Source: Mytilus galloprovincialis
Taxonomy: Eukaryota; Mollusca; Bivalvia; Mytilida; Mytilidae
DNA: 64,000 nucleotides
NCBI RefSeq assembly: GCF_965363235.1
Contig: NC_134841.1
Span: 58,053,078 to 58,117,077, forward strand
Direction: 5' to 3'
Made by a program: the position numbers and the translations under genes. The stretch's first letter is position 1; every line of letters begins with the position of its first letter. Shown here piece after piece: positions 55,320-64,000 of the stretch. Below the pieces are notes generated by a model. The model was given only the letters and a program-made list of their open reading frames with translations, did not search any database and was not told the origin of the DNA.

Positions 55320-56768
55320 CAGTGGCGTAGCTAGGTCATTTTTATATGTACGCCCGAACCTTGGCGAGGGGTCAGAGGACCCCAAACGGGTCCATGTCAA
55401 ACACTTGATGGTAGTGGGTTAGAGCTAAGGAGCGAAGCCTCCGGAGGATAATGATTAATCAAGAATGGATACCATTCCTGTCTTAAAAAATCACCAGTTG
55501 CAACATACTTTAGAATCTAAATGGTGTATTTGTTATGTTAAATTATTCATTTTGTTAATTTGAAATATAATGGTCATTGGATTTAGAGAAAATGTCAAAA
55601 CCAGTAACTTTAAAATATGTTTAAAGAGAGCCGTAGGGGCACTGAACCAACAAAAACTCCTCGTCTGAGATTTTCTCTGCACGAAGAGTATCCATTTATC
55701 ATTCCATTACAGGATTTATACAAAAAACATTTTCTTTAAATATTTTTCTTGATCTGGAATATTAGTTTCGGCCCAAGTTTCATGACAAACTATGAAGGTT
55801 AATATGCATTTATTATTTTTTTAAAAGCCATGCAGTCTCTCAGTATAATACTGAAAAATGAATAAACATTAAACGTCCATTATCACTGAACTAGTACATT
55901 TTTGTTTAGCATGTTTAGGGGCCAGCTGAAGCACGCCTCCGGGTGTGAGAGTTTCTCGCTGCATTGAAGACCTATTGCCATTGGTGGCCTTTGGCTGTTG
56001 TCTACTCTTTGATCGGGTTGTTGTCTCTTTAACAAATTCCCTATTTGCATTCAAAATTTTACTTTCAAAACTTTGCTTCAGACAAAAAATGTAAAAAATG
56101 CTTGGATTCTGCTAAAGTTTCATTTAATTCGATGAAATGTTGACAAAGAAATTGTGTAAAAAATGCAAGCCCCATGCAGACTATTATCTATTAGTACCTG
56201 TTAATTTTTGTCTGTAAAACACTGGAAAATTAACTCCATATAATTTCAATACTATGCTCTCAGTCACTTTACTCTTTTGGCCATAAGCAGTTTCTGTTCA
56301 ACTATCGTAAAATTTCACAAAGGTTTGGCAAAGTTATTGTTATTTAAGAAAAACCAGTTGAACAACATACTGAACCTAAATATTGACGCCGCCAACGAAA
56401 TCTAGGATCGCCATGTCTCGATTTTGAGTCATCAATAATATGTCACCGTCCGGGGCCACAAAACTGTAAACCACAAAACGAATCTCAGCAGATAATGAAT
56501 TGCTTTAAACAAATGAGAAGTGAGTATAGAGCTCACAGTATAGATTCAGACTTGATAGAAAATGAACAAATAGATAATATATATGATACCATTTGGCTGA
56601 AAAGTAAATTTCATCTATTTGATCCCCAATTACAAGCAAATGAAGAAAGAATTATAAAACTGATGTGTGTCTAACAAGTTCTTTTTATTTCTTTAGATTC
56701 ATTTTTTTTTTTAATCAAAATTCAAGTGTACGCACGGGCGTTTTGACGTAAACGTAGCTACACACCTG
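55320..56768. mobile_element. 1.45 kb hAT-like element, CAGTGGCGTAGCTAGG ends, 5-bp duplication
   Basis: The left end CAGTGGCGTAGCTAGG and the right end, read inverted CAGGTGTGTAGCTACG, are followed on each side by 'acgcccg' words. CTATG flanks both ends (55315-55319 and 56769-56773). It interrupts the repeat array of the Mutator-like element and itself carries a Penelope-like family A tail (55870-56060). I find no transposase frame. Confidence 0.7.
55870..56060 (+). repeat. Penelope-like family A 3' tail, nested copy
   Basis: 'acgtccattatcactgaact', 'ggggccagctgaagcacgcc' and 'gggttgttgtctctttaaca' match the family tail. It is the innermost of three nested layers: tail inside hAT-like element inside Mutator-like element. 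Confidence 0.7.
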
Positions 56769-57282
56769 CTATGTATGCTTTTTGTACCTCATGGAAGATT
56801 ATTATGTATGGCATTTCATTTTTATGTGTTGCGTGTCTTGGTGAGACTGTTTCAAAGACGTATAGTCCACATGTGCATAATAAACAATTACTCAATCATG
56901 AATAATTAAAAAAAAAAAACAGACTTAATAAATATTTTATTGTACTGTTGGTATGCATATACAAAACAATATAAACAGAAAGCACTAATAAAAACAATCA
57001 TATAATGCCAAAATGGCAAACGAGCACAAAAACATGAGATAAAACATGAGATAAAAACATGAGATCTTCTGCACTACATATGTAAATGTCTTATCTATGA
57101 AGCATTGTAATTAATTTAGTGTGTACGTGCTTAGAATATTGCACCTGTTTGAGCTTTTTAAAATTTACCAATTAGTCATCTTAACACAAGAAAATAGGAA
57201 AGTGTTAAAAAAAAACCTGTCTCGGATTCAGACTCAGGACTATTTAATTTATTTTTATTAAGTTTAAAATGTTATACTTGTT

Positions 57283-57546
57283 TCATATTTTTTTTTCCTT
57301 TGCTTCAACTTCAAAATCTTTCCTATGACATAATTGTGAGTTATCTTCACCAGTACGAATGAATGGGTGTATCGAAAACATCTGGTAGAATGGTTTACTG
57401 ATGATCTTGAAAGTTGCATCCATGTACCACACTTTGGCTGAGGATAAGGCGTCTAACTGGCTATCAGTGGCAAAAAAGAAGTGTTGATTGCTGTCAACAA
57501 CAACATCTTTCTTGAAAAAGTTCTCTGGTAGAAAGTCATAGTTGAT
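57283..57546 (-). CDS. MULE-type transposase exon (truncated catalytic core)
   Basis: After a 'tatttcag' acceptor the frame reads 'INYDFLPENFFKKDVVVDSN', 'QHFFFATDSQLDALSSAKVW', 'YMDATFKIISKPFYQMFSIH' and 'PFIRTGEDNSQLCHRKDFE', ending at TGA (57283-57285). 'WYMDATFKI..PFYQ..SIH' is the first catalytic-Asp block of MULE transposases (usually DGTFK, here DATFK). The blocks with the second Asp and the Glu are absent, so no active DDE site can form. It joins 58141 in phase to give 'RPKDPTDLNFEINYDFLPEN'. Confidence 0.7.
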   Translation of the reverse strand: MNYDFLPENFFKKDVVVDSNQHFFFATDSQLDALSSAKVWYMDATFKIISKPFYQMFSIHPFIRTGEDNSQLCHRKDFEVEAKEKKI

Positions 57547-57575
57547 CTGAAATAGGGAATAAATACTATTATATT

Positions 57576-57674
57576 ACAATGTATATTTATTGTTATAAAC
57601 AAATTAGTACAATGTATATTTATTGTAATAAACAAATTAGTACAATGTATATTTATTGTAATAAACAAATTAGT
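57576..57674 (+). repeat. Three 33-bp tandem units
   Basis: 'acaatgtatatttattgtaa' plus 'taaacaaattagt' is repeated at 57576, 57609 and 57642. It lies in the intron of the MULE-type gene. Confidence 0.8.
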
Positions 57675-57742
57675 ACAATGTATAATGCTATAAAATGTTT
57701 TACATTTGCTGTGAGGTTGGGTTTTGCACAATGTTGTTTTAA

Positions 57743-58070
57743 CACTTCAATTATGTCTCATTGGCACTCATACCACATCTTCTTATATCAATTTTATTAT
57801 ATTTTCGGATAAATAATTGCACATTGTTGAAGGACGCACTAATCTTCATGTTGCTGAGCTGTGTTTTTGCACTTCAATTATGTCTCATTGGCACTCATAC
57901 CACATCTTCTCATATCAATTTTATTATTTTTTCGGATAAATAATTGCACATTGTTGAAGGACGCACTAATCTTCATGTTGCTGAGCTGTGTTTTTACACT
58001 TCAATTATGTCTCATTGGCACTCATACCACATCTTATATCAATTTTATTTATATTTTCGGATAATAAATT
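57743..58070 (+). repeat. 127-bp tandem units (about 2.6 copies)
   Basis: Units start at 57743, 57870 and 57997. Each contains 'cttcaattatgtctcattgg', 'actcataccacatcttctta' and 'ggacgcactaatcttcatgt'. Each begins with the last 40 bases of the common 'ctcattggcaatcatacc' repeat, so a dispersed repeat has become tandem. Confidence 0.8.
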
Positions 58071-58140
58071 ACATATCATATAATTATTGTAAATAATCTG
58101 ATAATACTGGAAGAAACCATTCACTTAGTTTAAATCATAC

Positions 58141-58320
58141 CTCAAAGTTTAAATCTGTTGGATCTTTTGGTCTGCTTTTCTCACGTAGACGGTTAGTGGA
58201 CGTCTGAAGGTTGTGTACATTAGGTCTGCTACCTGCTGGGGCTGTATGGTCGGAATGACTAACCATGGCTTCATTGACTATGTGTACTGCTGGCTTGAAG
58301 GCATTGGTTGTGGCTTCTTG
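58141..58320 (-). CDS. MULE-type gene, linker exon
   Basis: A 180-base, phase-0 exon (acceptor ctaag at 58321-58325, donor gtatga at 58135-58140) encodes 60 residues: 'QEATTNAFKPAVHIVNEAMV', 'SHSDHTAPAGSRPNVHNLQT' and 'STNRLREKSRPKDPTDLNFE'. It is polar, with no lesion. In FLYWCH/MULE proteins a linker of this kind lies between the zinc finger and the transposase core. Confidence 0.65.
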
Positions 58321-58605
58321 CTTAGACAGTGAATGGAAAAATATGTTAAGTTTGATTTCATATGACACAAGATCAATTTAGTAAAATTTACTGGAACAAA
58401 TATTAATTTATATAAATAGTTTCTTTCTATCTATGTCAGTTGAACTCTGGTTGATAGTTGTCTACTTTGAAATCATACCACATCGCCTTTTTTGTATATC
58501 TTTCAAATAATTCTAAATGTTGATAACATGGAAATGTAAACTGTTATTTTAAATTATGTTCTCGATATTTACATAGGTATGTTATAAAAATTAATAGGTA
58601 AATAC

Positions 58606-58773
58606 CTGTGAAACTATCTTCAGTTTGATAATTGCTCCAGGAGCTAAGTCATGGTCGTGTTGATGAGAACCTGGTCTGAAATTTGAACCGGACTGGATAA
58701 CTGTTGCTGGACATCTAGATTTGTTTGAACGTCCAGAGCACCACCAATATATTGAACCATTTGGTTGCTGACG
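58606..58773 (-). CDS. MULE-type gene, FLYWCH zinc-finger exon
   Basis: A 168-base, phase-0 exon (acceptor tttcag, donor gtattt) encodes 'RQQPNGSIYWWCSGRSNKSR' and 'CPATVIQSGSNFRPGSHQHD', then 'HDLAPGAIIKLKIVSQ'. The W-W-C, the C-P-A and the H-x-H spacing form the second half of a FLYWCH finger, a DNA-binding module often fused to MULE transposases in animals. The first part (F-L and Y) must lie on an exon further right that I could not identify. Confidence 0.7.
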
Positions 58774-60509
58774 CTGAAAAAAATGACAAAATTATGAACA
58801 AGTGAAAATAAACCCTTTTCATGCATGCATGGTACAAAGAAAGACAAAACAATTACATGTAGCATTATTGAGGGTAATAATATCCTTTACTGTCAGGCGA
58901 CAAGCGGTCATTTTCAGTTACCGTTAGCATCAAATCGATTAAAATTTTACAGTGATTTGTCAGAGGTCTCAAATTACTAATGTTACCATCATTTTTGAAA
59001 AAAAATTGGCAAGAATTTTTATTATTTTTCGTCATGAATGTACACCCATTAACACCTTCATTATGTATTCATCTATTACATGTACATATAATAATACAAA
59101 TGTCGTTATTTATCATTCTTAAAAAAAATAATCCTTGAAGTGGATTTCTTGAATTGGTATAGTTTCTTCATTTTTTTTTATCTATTATAAATGATCGACG
59201 AAAAAGGGAAATAGTTATTGCAAAGGAGGGGAGATAAAAAGAGAGGCACATTGGGAAACAAATGTTTGCATGCCAAAGTTATTGCTTGCTTTGATATTTT
59301 CAGTTATACAAAATCACACATTGTGTTCCTAATTGATGTTCACGTGCACTTACTTGATGTCTGCATAGCATGGTTATAACTTAAAAATAATTAAGTTTTC
59401 CATTTGTTATATCGTAGTGTTGCTGTGATTCTTTATTAATGATTGTGTAAACTGTTTAAAAAAATCTTCATACCAGTTTGATTATTGTTACATATCATAT
59501 ATATATAGAGAGAGAGAACCTTTCATACATCTTAAAGTAAAAGATGTGTGTCGGAGTCAAACGACATAAGAACCCTGTAAATTACTAGCAACTCAATATG
59601 GTTGTATTGGAATACAGATTGACAACTCATGGTCTGAGATCATGTAATATTTGCCACATGACGCTCATATTTGTTTCTACCATCATCATTTTATTCATTA
59701 AATATTGCTGCAAACATTGATGTTTAACACCCAAACAAAATGGAAGTAGTAAATACCTTCAGAGCTTCTCCGTGGTATATGCTTGTGAAATATATAGACG
59801 AAATTCGGTATTGGTGTAAATCTACATCTCACTAAAACAATTTTTGAATTACTATTTTGAGAGAACACTCACCAAACCAACACGAACGTATGGCAAGATA
59901 TAACCATGCAGGCATTTAGTTTTCGTCGGACACAAGATAAATAATCTCTCTCAAAAACGTATATGTGCATGCAGTTTCAAATATCAAGAACAATTAGTGG
60001 TCTATGTCTATAGGTCACTGTTAAGTCTATTTACTAACTGTTAGAGTCAGATATGTCACTTGTACATTATTGGAAGCCTTCTTGTACCACATTCGACTAT
60101 GGGAACTCTTCTCTGATAGTGTTGACAACATAAGCTTATATGGTAATTCTGTTTATCTGTATACAAGTGGTTGGTCTCGTCTGTCCCAACAATCAAATTA
60201 ACGAAATGCTACTAGTCTGCTTTGTCTGGTAGAAAAAACCACTAGAACTCATCCTCAATGGCACTTATACATCAGAAAACTTACAAGTATACAAGTAAAG
60301 ATTGTTTCAAGAAAAACAAGGTTGGGGCGAATCCTGCAAACAAACAAATTGTAACTGTAACTATTGAAGTTTCCAAATGCTGCTTAATCAAACTATTCAT
60401 CGGTCTTTATAAAATTGTTACGTCTAGATGCACAATTTTATTTAACATGTTTTATTTTTATAAAAAAATCCATTAAAATCATGAAAAACTATACAAAAAT
60501 AGCTTACAT
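58774..60509. other. Interior of the Mutator-like element, no exon identified
   Basis: The start exon of the FLYWCH/MULE gene should lie here. A donor-like 'gctctgaag/gtattt' on the minus strand near 59757 could end one, but the frame upstream gives nothing I recognise. The DNA is otherwise AT-rich. Confidence 0.35.
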
Positions 60510-60664
60510 GTATTAAGTCTATGAGGTGCGAAATGGTAAATGCATTTGGCCCATTGGGTATGAAATGGATATTATCGTGGATATGAAATGGTAAATGTTT
60601 GGTACAAAATGGCAGATTCGGGTACGAAATGACAGGGTTCAAAATGACTTGCTTCCATATACAA

Positions 60665-60882
60665 CAGCCATGAAGGAACTTGAACAGTTAAGAATGAAAC
60701 ATCGTGAGACACTTTCAGAACTTCATACATACCAAAATAAAACCATTTGCTTGAAAGAGGAACACAAAACAGATGAAGAAACTTTGAATAAATTTATAAA
60801 CATATGTTACAGAAACAGAAAATTGAAAATAAAACAGTTCAAGATAAAACTGAACACATGAATTACAATCAGATTTCAAAAG
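60665..60882 (+). pseudogene. Coiled-coil exon C, remainder, with one frameshift
   Basis: Continuing from 55097-55106 the exon reads 'TTAMKELEQLRMKHRETLSE', 'LHTYQNKTICLKEEHKTDEE' and 'TLNKF', then from about 60800 the coiled coil continues one frame over as 'KHMLQKQKIENKTVQDKTEH' and 'MNYNQISK' to the donor at 60883. The Mutator-like insertion and this shift leave the gene unable to make the full protein from this allele unless the assembly is wrong. Confidence 0.55.
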
Positions 60883-61293
60883 GTATATATAATATATAAA
60901 AAGAAGATGTGGTATGATTGCCAATGAGACAACTGTCCACAAGAGACCAAAATGACACCAAAATATGGTTATTTTGGTTAAAAGTAGGGAAAAGATCAGT
61001 TAAGTTTCTACCAGGTGCTTCTTTTGATGCACTCATTTTAAATGTAGATCTGCACCTATTATCACATCATAAAAAAAAATCAGGAAAAATATTTAAAAGG
61101 TATCTCTAAAATACAATGCCAGTCATACAATTTTCCACAAAACTTAATTTATATACTGAGAAAATTTAAAGGTTTTCCAGGTTTTGTTTTTAAACAAGAC
61201 AATATTTTTTAGGCAATAAATAATAATCTTTATTTTGGAAACCAGAAAATCTTTTGTAGATGATATTAAACAAAATTTCTCTTTTATTCAGAG

Positions 61294-61463
61294 CACAAAA
61301 TACAATAGCTTCATTGGATGCAAAACTTAAAATTAGCAATAAAGATTTAAGCATAGAAATGGAAGGGTGTCAAAGGAGAGAATCTGAGAAATTAGAATTA
61401 ATGGAGAAACTTGCCACAAAAAATGCTGAACTTCAATCAGAAAACTCTGCTCTGAATGATAAG
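61294..61463 (+). CDS. Coiled-coil exon D
   Basis: The exon encodes 'AQNTIASLDAKLKISNKDLS', 'IEMEGCQRRESEKLELMEKL' and 'ATKNAELQSENSALNDK' and ends at a consensus donor (gtaaga). The acceptor AG at 61292-61293 gives the phase match with exon C (G plus CA makes Ala). The heptads continue without lesion. The gene should go on to the right, but no further exon was found before the window ends, the next 2.5 kb being repeat. Confidence 0.6.
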
Positions 61464-61513
61464 GTAAGAACTATAGAAAATGTAGTTGGTTATAATAAGA
61501 TTTAACTTGATGC

Positions 61514-61560
61514 AGGGCCGTAACTACCTATGAGGCAGGGGAGGCAGTTGCCTCCCCTGA
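61514..61560 (+). repeat. End of a GCAGGGCCGTAACTACC-type miniature transposon
   Basis: 'gcagggccgtaactaccta' followed by 'gaggcaggggaggcagttgc' is a terminus I recognise from hAT-like elements. A shorter relative is at 5192-5230 ('ggcagggccgtaaactata'). The other end was not found. Confidence 0.45.
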
Positions 61561-61755
61561 ATTTTCTACACCAAATTTGTTTTTGAAGTAATGAAATGGA
61601 AATATTGACAATATGTACACGAAGAATTTGAATTTATATTATAAACAACACAAGTTTACAGTTTTAAGAGTGTTATCATGATACGTGATATATCTGTCAT
61701 TTTCCAGATTTTTTTATTGATAGTAGTGAACTGTTTCAGTATTTGGTTTAATTTT

Positions 61756-63480
61756 TTAGCTCACCTGAACTGAAAGGTCAAGTGAGCTTTTCTTATCACT
61801 TGGCGTCCGTTGTCTGTCGTCTGTCGTCTGTAAACTTTTACAAAAAACTTCTCCTCTGAAATTTGGACCAAATTTAACCAAAATTGGCCATAATCATTAT
61901 TGGGGTATATAGTTTTAAAATTATGTGGCATGACCCTGCGAACCAACCAAGAAGGCCACCATGGCTAAAAATAGTACATAGGGGCAAAATGTAGATTTTG
62001 GCTTGTATCTCTGAAACCAAAGCATTTAGAGCAAATCTGACATTTTTAAAATTGTCTATTAGGTCAAGATTTATCTGCCCTGAAATTTTCAGACAAATCG
62101 GACAATTCATTGTTGGGTTGCTGCCCTTGAATTAGTAATTTTAAGGAAATTTTGCCGTTTTTTGTTATTATCTTGAATATTATTATAGATAGAGATAAAC
62201 TGTAAACAGCAATAATGTGTAGCAAAGTAAGATCTACAAATAAGTCAACATGATCAAAACTGTCAGTTGACCCATTAAGGAGTTATTGCCCTTTATAGTC
62301 AATTTTTAACCATTTTTTCTAAAATTTTAGTATTCTTTTAAAAAATATTCTCCTCTGAAACTACTGGGCCAAATTAAACCAAACTTGGCTACAATCATCA
62401 TGCAGGTATGTAGTTTTAAAATTATGTGGCGTGACCCTGCGAACAAACCAAGATTGGCGCCTGGCTAAAAATAGTACATAGGGGCGAAATGTAGATTTTG
62501 GCTTGTATCTCTGAAACCAAAGCATTTAGAGCAAATCTGACGGGAGTTAGTTTGTTTATCAGGTCAATTTCTATCTGCTCTAAAATTTTCAGACAAAACA
62601 GACAACCTGTTGTTGGGTTGCTGCCCCAGAATTAGTAATTTAAGGACATTTTGCAGTTTTTGGTTATTATCTTGAATATTATTATAGATAGAGATAAACT
62701 GTAAACAGCAATAATGTGAAGCAAAGAAAGATCTACAAAGTTTTTAGTTTACCCCTTAAGGAGTTATTGCTCTTTATAGTTATTTTTATGCCCCACCTAC
62801 GATAGTAGAGGGGCATTATGTTTTCTGGTCTGTGGCTCCGTTTGTCCGTGCGTCCGTCTGTGCGTCCGTCATTTCAGATTAAAGTTTTTTGGTCAAGGTA
62901 GTTTTTGATGAAGCTGAAGTCCAATCAACTTGAAACTTAGTAGACTTGTTGCTTATGATATAATCTTTTTAATTTTGAAGCCAAATTAGACTTTTGACCC
63001 CAATTTCACGGTCCACTAAACATAGAAAATGAAAGTGGAAGTTTCAGGTTAAAGTTTTTGGTCAGGGTAGTTTTTGATAAAATTGAAGTCCAATCAACTT
63101 GAAACTTAGTACATATGTTCCCTATAGTATAATCTTTCTAATTTTAATACCAAATTAGATTATTACCCAATTTCACGGTCCATGGAACATGGAAAAGGAT
63201 AGTGCGAGTGGAGCATCCATGTACTTTGGACTCATTCTTGTTTAACAATTAATTTTCATAAATTTTTGTAAATAATTGTAAATTTTTAGAAAATATTTTC
63301 CACTTTAATTACTGGACAAACTTCATTATAGATAGAGTTAATTGTAGCAACAAGAATGTTCAGTAAAGTAAGATCTTCAAACACATCATGATCACCAAAA
63401 CACAATTTTGTCATGAATTTATCTGTGTCCATTGTTTAATATGCACATAGACCAAGGTGAGCGACACAGGCTCTTGAGAG
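61756..63480. repeat. 'agctcacctg' bivalve element with duplicated interior
   Basis: It begins 'tttagctcacctgaactgaa' and ends 'aggtgagcgacacaggctct'; the inverted 'agctcacct' / 'aggtgagc' suggests transposon ends. The interior holds two units of about 500 bp ('taaaaatagtacataggggc', 'ggcttgtatctctgaaacca' and 'tgttgggttgctgcccttga') and is interrupted by the repeat at 62788-63245. It encodes no protein. This family is abundant in molluscs. Confidence 0.65.
62788..63245 (+). repeat. 'ggggcattatgttttctggt' repeat, nested
   Basis: It starts 'atgccccacctacgatagta' and 'ggggcattatgttttctggt', has two units of about 170 bp ('gaagtccaatcaacttgaaa', 'aatttcacggtccactaaac') and ends 'ggactcattcttgttt'. 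A single-unit relative is at 44565-44830. It lies within the 61756-63480 element. Confidence 0.6.
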
Positions 63481-63699
63481 CTTCTAGTGTTTTTGTGTGG
63501 TCGTCCATCTGTTATTCAGTATTCCTAAGAGAACACATATGAAACTTAACTATGCATGTTTATTTAGGGACTTAATTAAGCAGAGGAAGATCCCTTTGTA
63601 TTGTGAATCTTTGCAGATCATTCGAAAAGAAGGAATATGTTTGCCTGCATAATGTTAGAAAATCATTAGAGAAACAGATTCCAACACCAAATCTCATGT

Positions 63700-63817
63700 T
63701 ATACGATATTTATTCACTCTGGACAGTTAAATTTTAAATATTTAAAACGCTCAGGCAAACCTCCCATTGTTTTAAATTTGAAAATTTAAATGTCGAGAGT
63801 GAATAAATATCGTATTA
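63700..63817. mobile_element. 118-bp palindromic miniature element, 'tatacgatatttattcactc' ends
   Basis: Arms of about 21 bp, 'atacgatatttattcactct' and its inverse 'agagtgaataaatatcgtat', enclose an AT-rich centre. No transposase is present. The duplication is not clear (possibly TA or TTA). Confidence 0.65.
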
Positions 63818-63839
63818 CACTCAGTGCAGTGGTAGAATC

Positions 63840-64000
63840 TATATTTTTCTAATTCTTCATCAATTTATCCCTTTCTGCACACATTTTATAAAAAAAAAAT
63901 AATCAAAGTGTGGTTCGTTTGATCTCAGTACTTCATTGGTTAAAATCCAATTATGACGTCAATTTTTCTTGCTTTCCTCTCAATTTCCCATTGTGATGGC
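63840..64000. repeat. Dispersed repeat shared with 20840-20990
   Basis: 'atccctttctgcac', 'gtttgatctcagtacttcat', 'tggttaaaatcc', 'attatgacgtc' and 'cttgctttcctct' occur in the same order as near 20850-20980. The copy runs off the right edge. Each copy carries a TGACGTC word like a cAMP-response half-palindrome; its meaning is unknown. Confidence 0.6.

Larger units (their letters stand above)
55107..60655 (-). mobile_element. 5.5 kb Mutator-like element with 'catttcgtacc' repeat ends, inserted in an exon
   Basis: Both ends are inverted arrays of short units around 'ccatttcgtacctcatggaa' (left 55117-55319 and 56769-56820; right 60510-60650 in reverse). The outermost sequences align as 'agtcatttcgtacccc' against 'agtcattttgaaccctgt'. 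A 9-bp duplication with one mismatch flanks it (tatatacaa at 55098-55106, catatacaa at 60656-60664). Inside is a FLYWCH/MULE-type gene on the minus strand. Tandem-repeat arms, a 9-bp duplication and a MULE-type gene all point to the Mutator superfamily. The transposase is truncated and the left array is split by another element (55320-56768), so this copy is not autonomous. Confidence 0.7.

Noticed and set aside
57579-57812. Peptide repeat 'MYIYCNKQIST'
   Set aside because: It is the translation of a 33-bp tandem repeat in an intron.
59740-59815. Start exon of the FLYWCH/MULE gene
   Set aside because: There is a fair donor, but the frame gives no FLYWCH first half and no convincing start.

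Overview
The window looks like nuclear DNA of a bivalve mollusc, most likely a marine mussel (Mytilus or a close relative). It is AT-rich, its genes have short exons and long introns, and it is packed with repeats I recognise from mussels: Penelope-like 3' tails, the 'CAGTGGCGGATCC' miniature transposons, the hammerhead-ribozyme repeat and the 'agctcacctg' elements. A TRIM/NHL gene of mussel type is also present. No bacterial, organellar or viral gene set is visible. The species call is recognition from memory, not a search.

Host genes from left to right. (1) The 5' end of a secreted transferrin-family gene on the minus strand: signal-peptide exon 3857-3917 and first lobe exon 715-853, running off the left edge. 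(2) A TRIM-type B-box/coiled-coil/NHL gene on the minus strand (12120-13819) with a probable 5' UTR exon ending at 15602. Its start is put out of frame by a two-base change in a GT run. (3) The first half of a seven-transmembrane receptor on the plus strand (31496-31544 and 32467-32972), which breaks down before a Penelope-like 3' tail. (4) A small lysine-rich gene on the minus strand with a duplicated 17-residue unit (33940-34625). (5) A broken, uncharacterised plus-strand gene with exons from about 39 kb to 48.2 kb, followed by phase-compatible coiled-coil exons from 49.5 to 61.5 kb. Two of these exons carry transposon insertions.

Mobile DNA makes up most of the rest. Retroelements are a LINE 3' fragment (5256-6195), two Penelope-like families (8223-10605 and 10900-12010, with detached 3' tails elsewhere), an RTE-like LINE on the minus strand (about 23.3-28.0 kb) carrying two nested insertions, and a tRNA-derived SINE near 48.5 kb. 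DNA elements include a 5.5 kb Mutator-like element with a FLYWCH/MULE gene and tandem-repeat ends (55107-60655), a foldback element with a 9-bp target duplication (2141-2982), two nearly identical 1.245 kb hAT-like elements (29470-30714 and 46388-47632), and many smaller palindromic elements. The rest is low-complexity AT-rich intron and spacer.

The genes do not form a pathway; this is an ordinary gene-poor stretch of animal genome. Most interesting are the record of insertions into exons, a hammerhead ribozyme at about 20.4 kb, transposon families with unusual target-duplication lengths, and several large palindromes. I saw no LTR retroelement, retrovirus or Polinton-like sequence. The tRNA-like SINE head is the only tRNA-related sequence I noticed.
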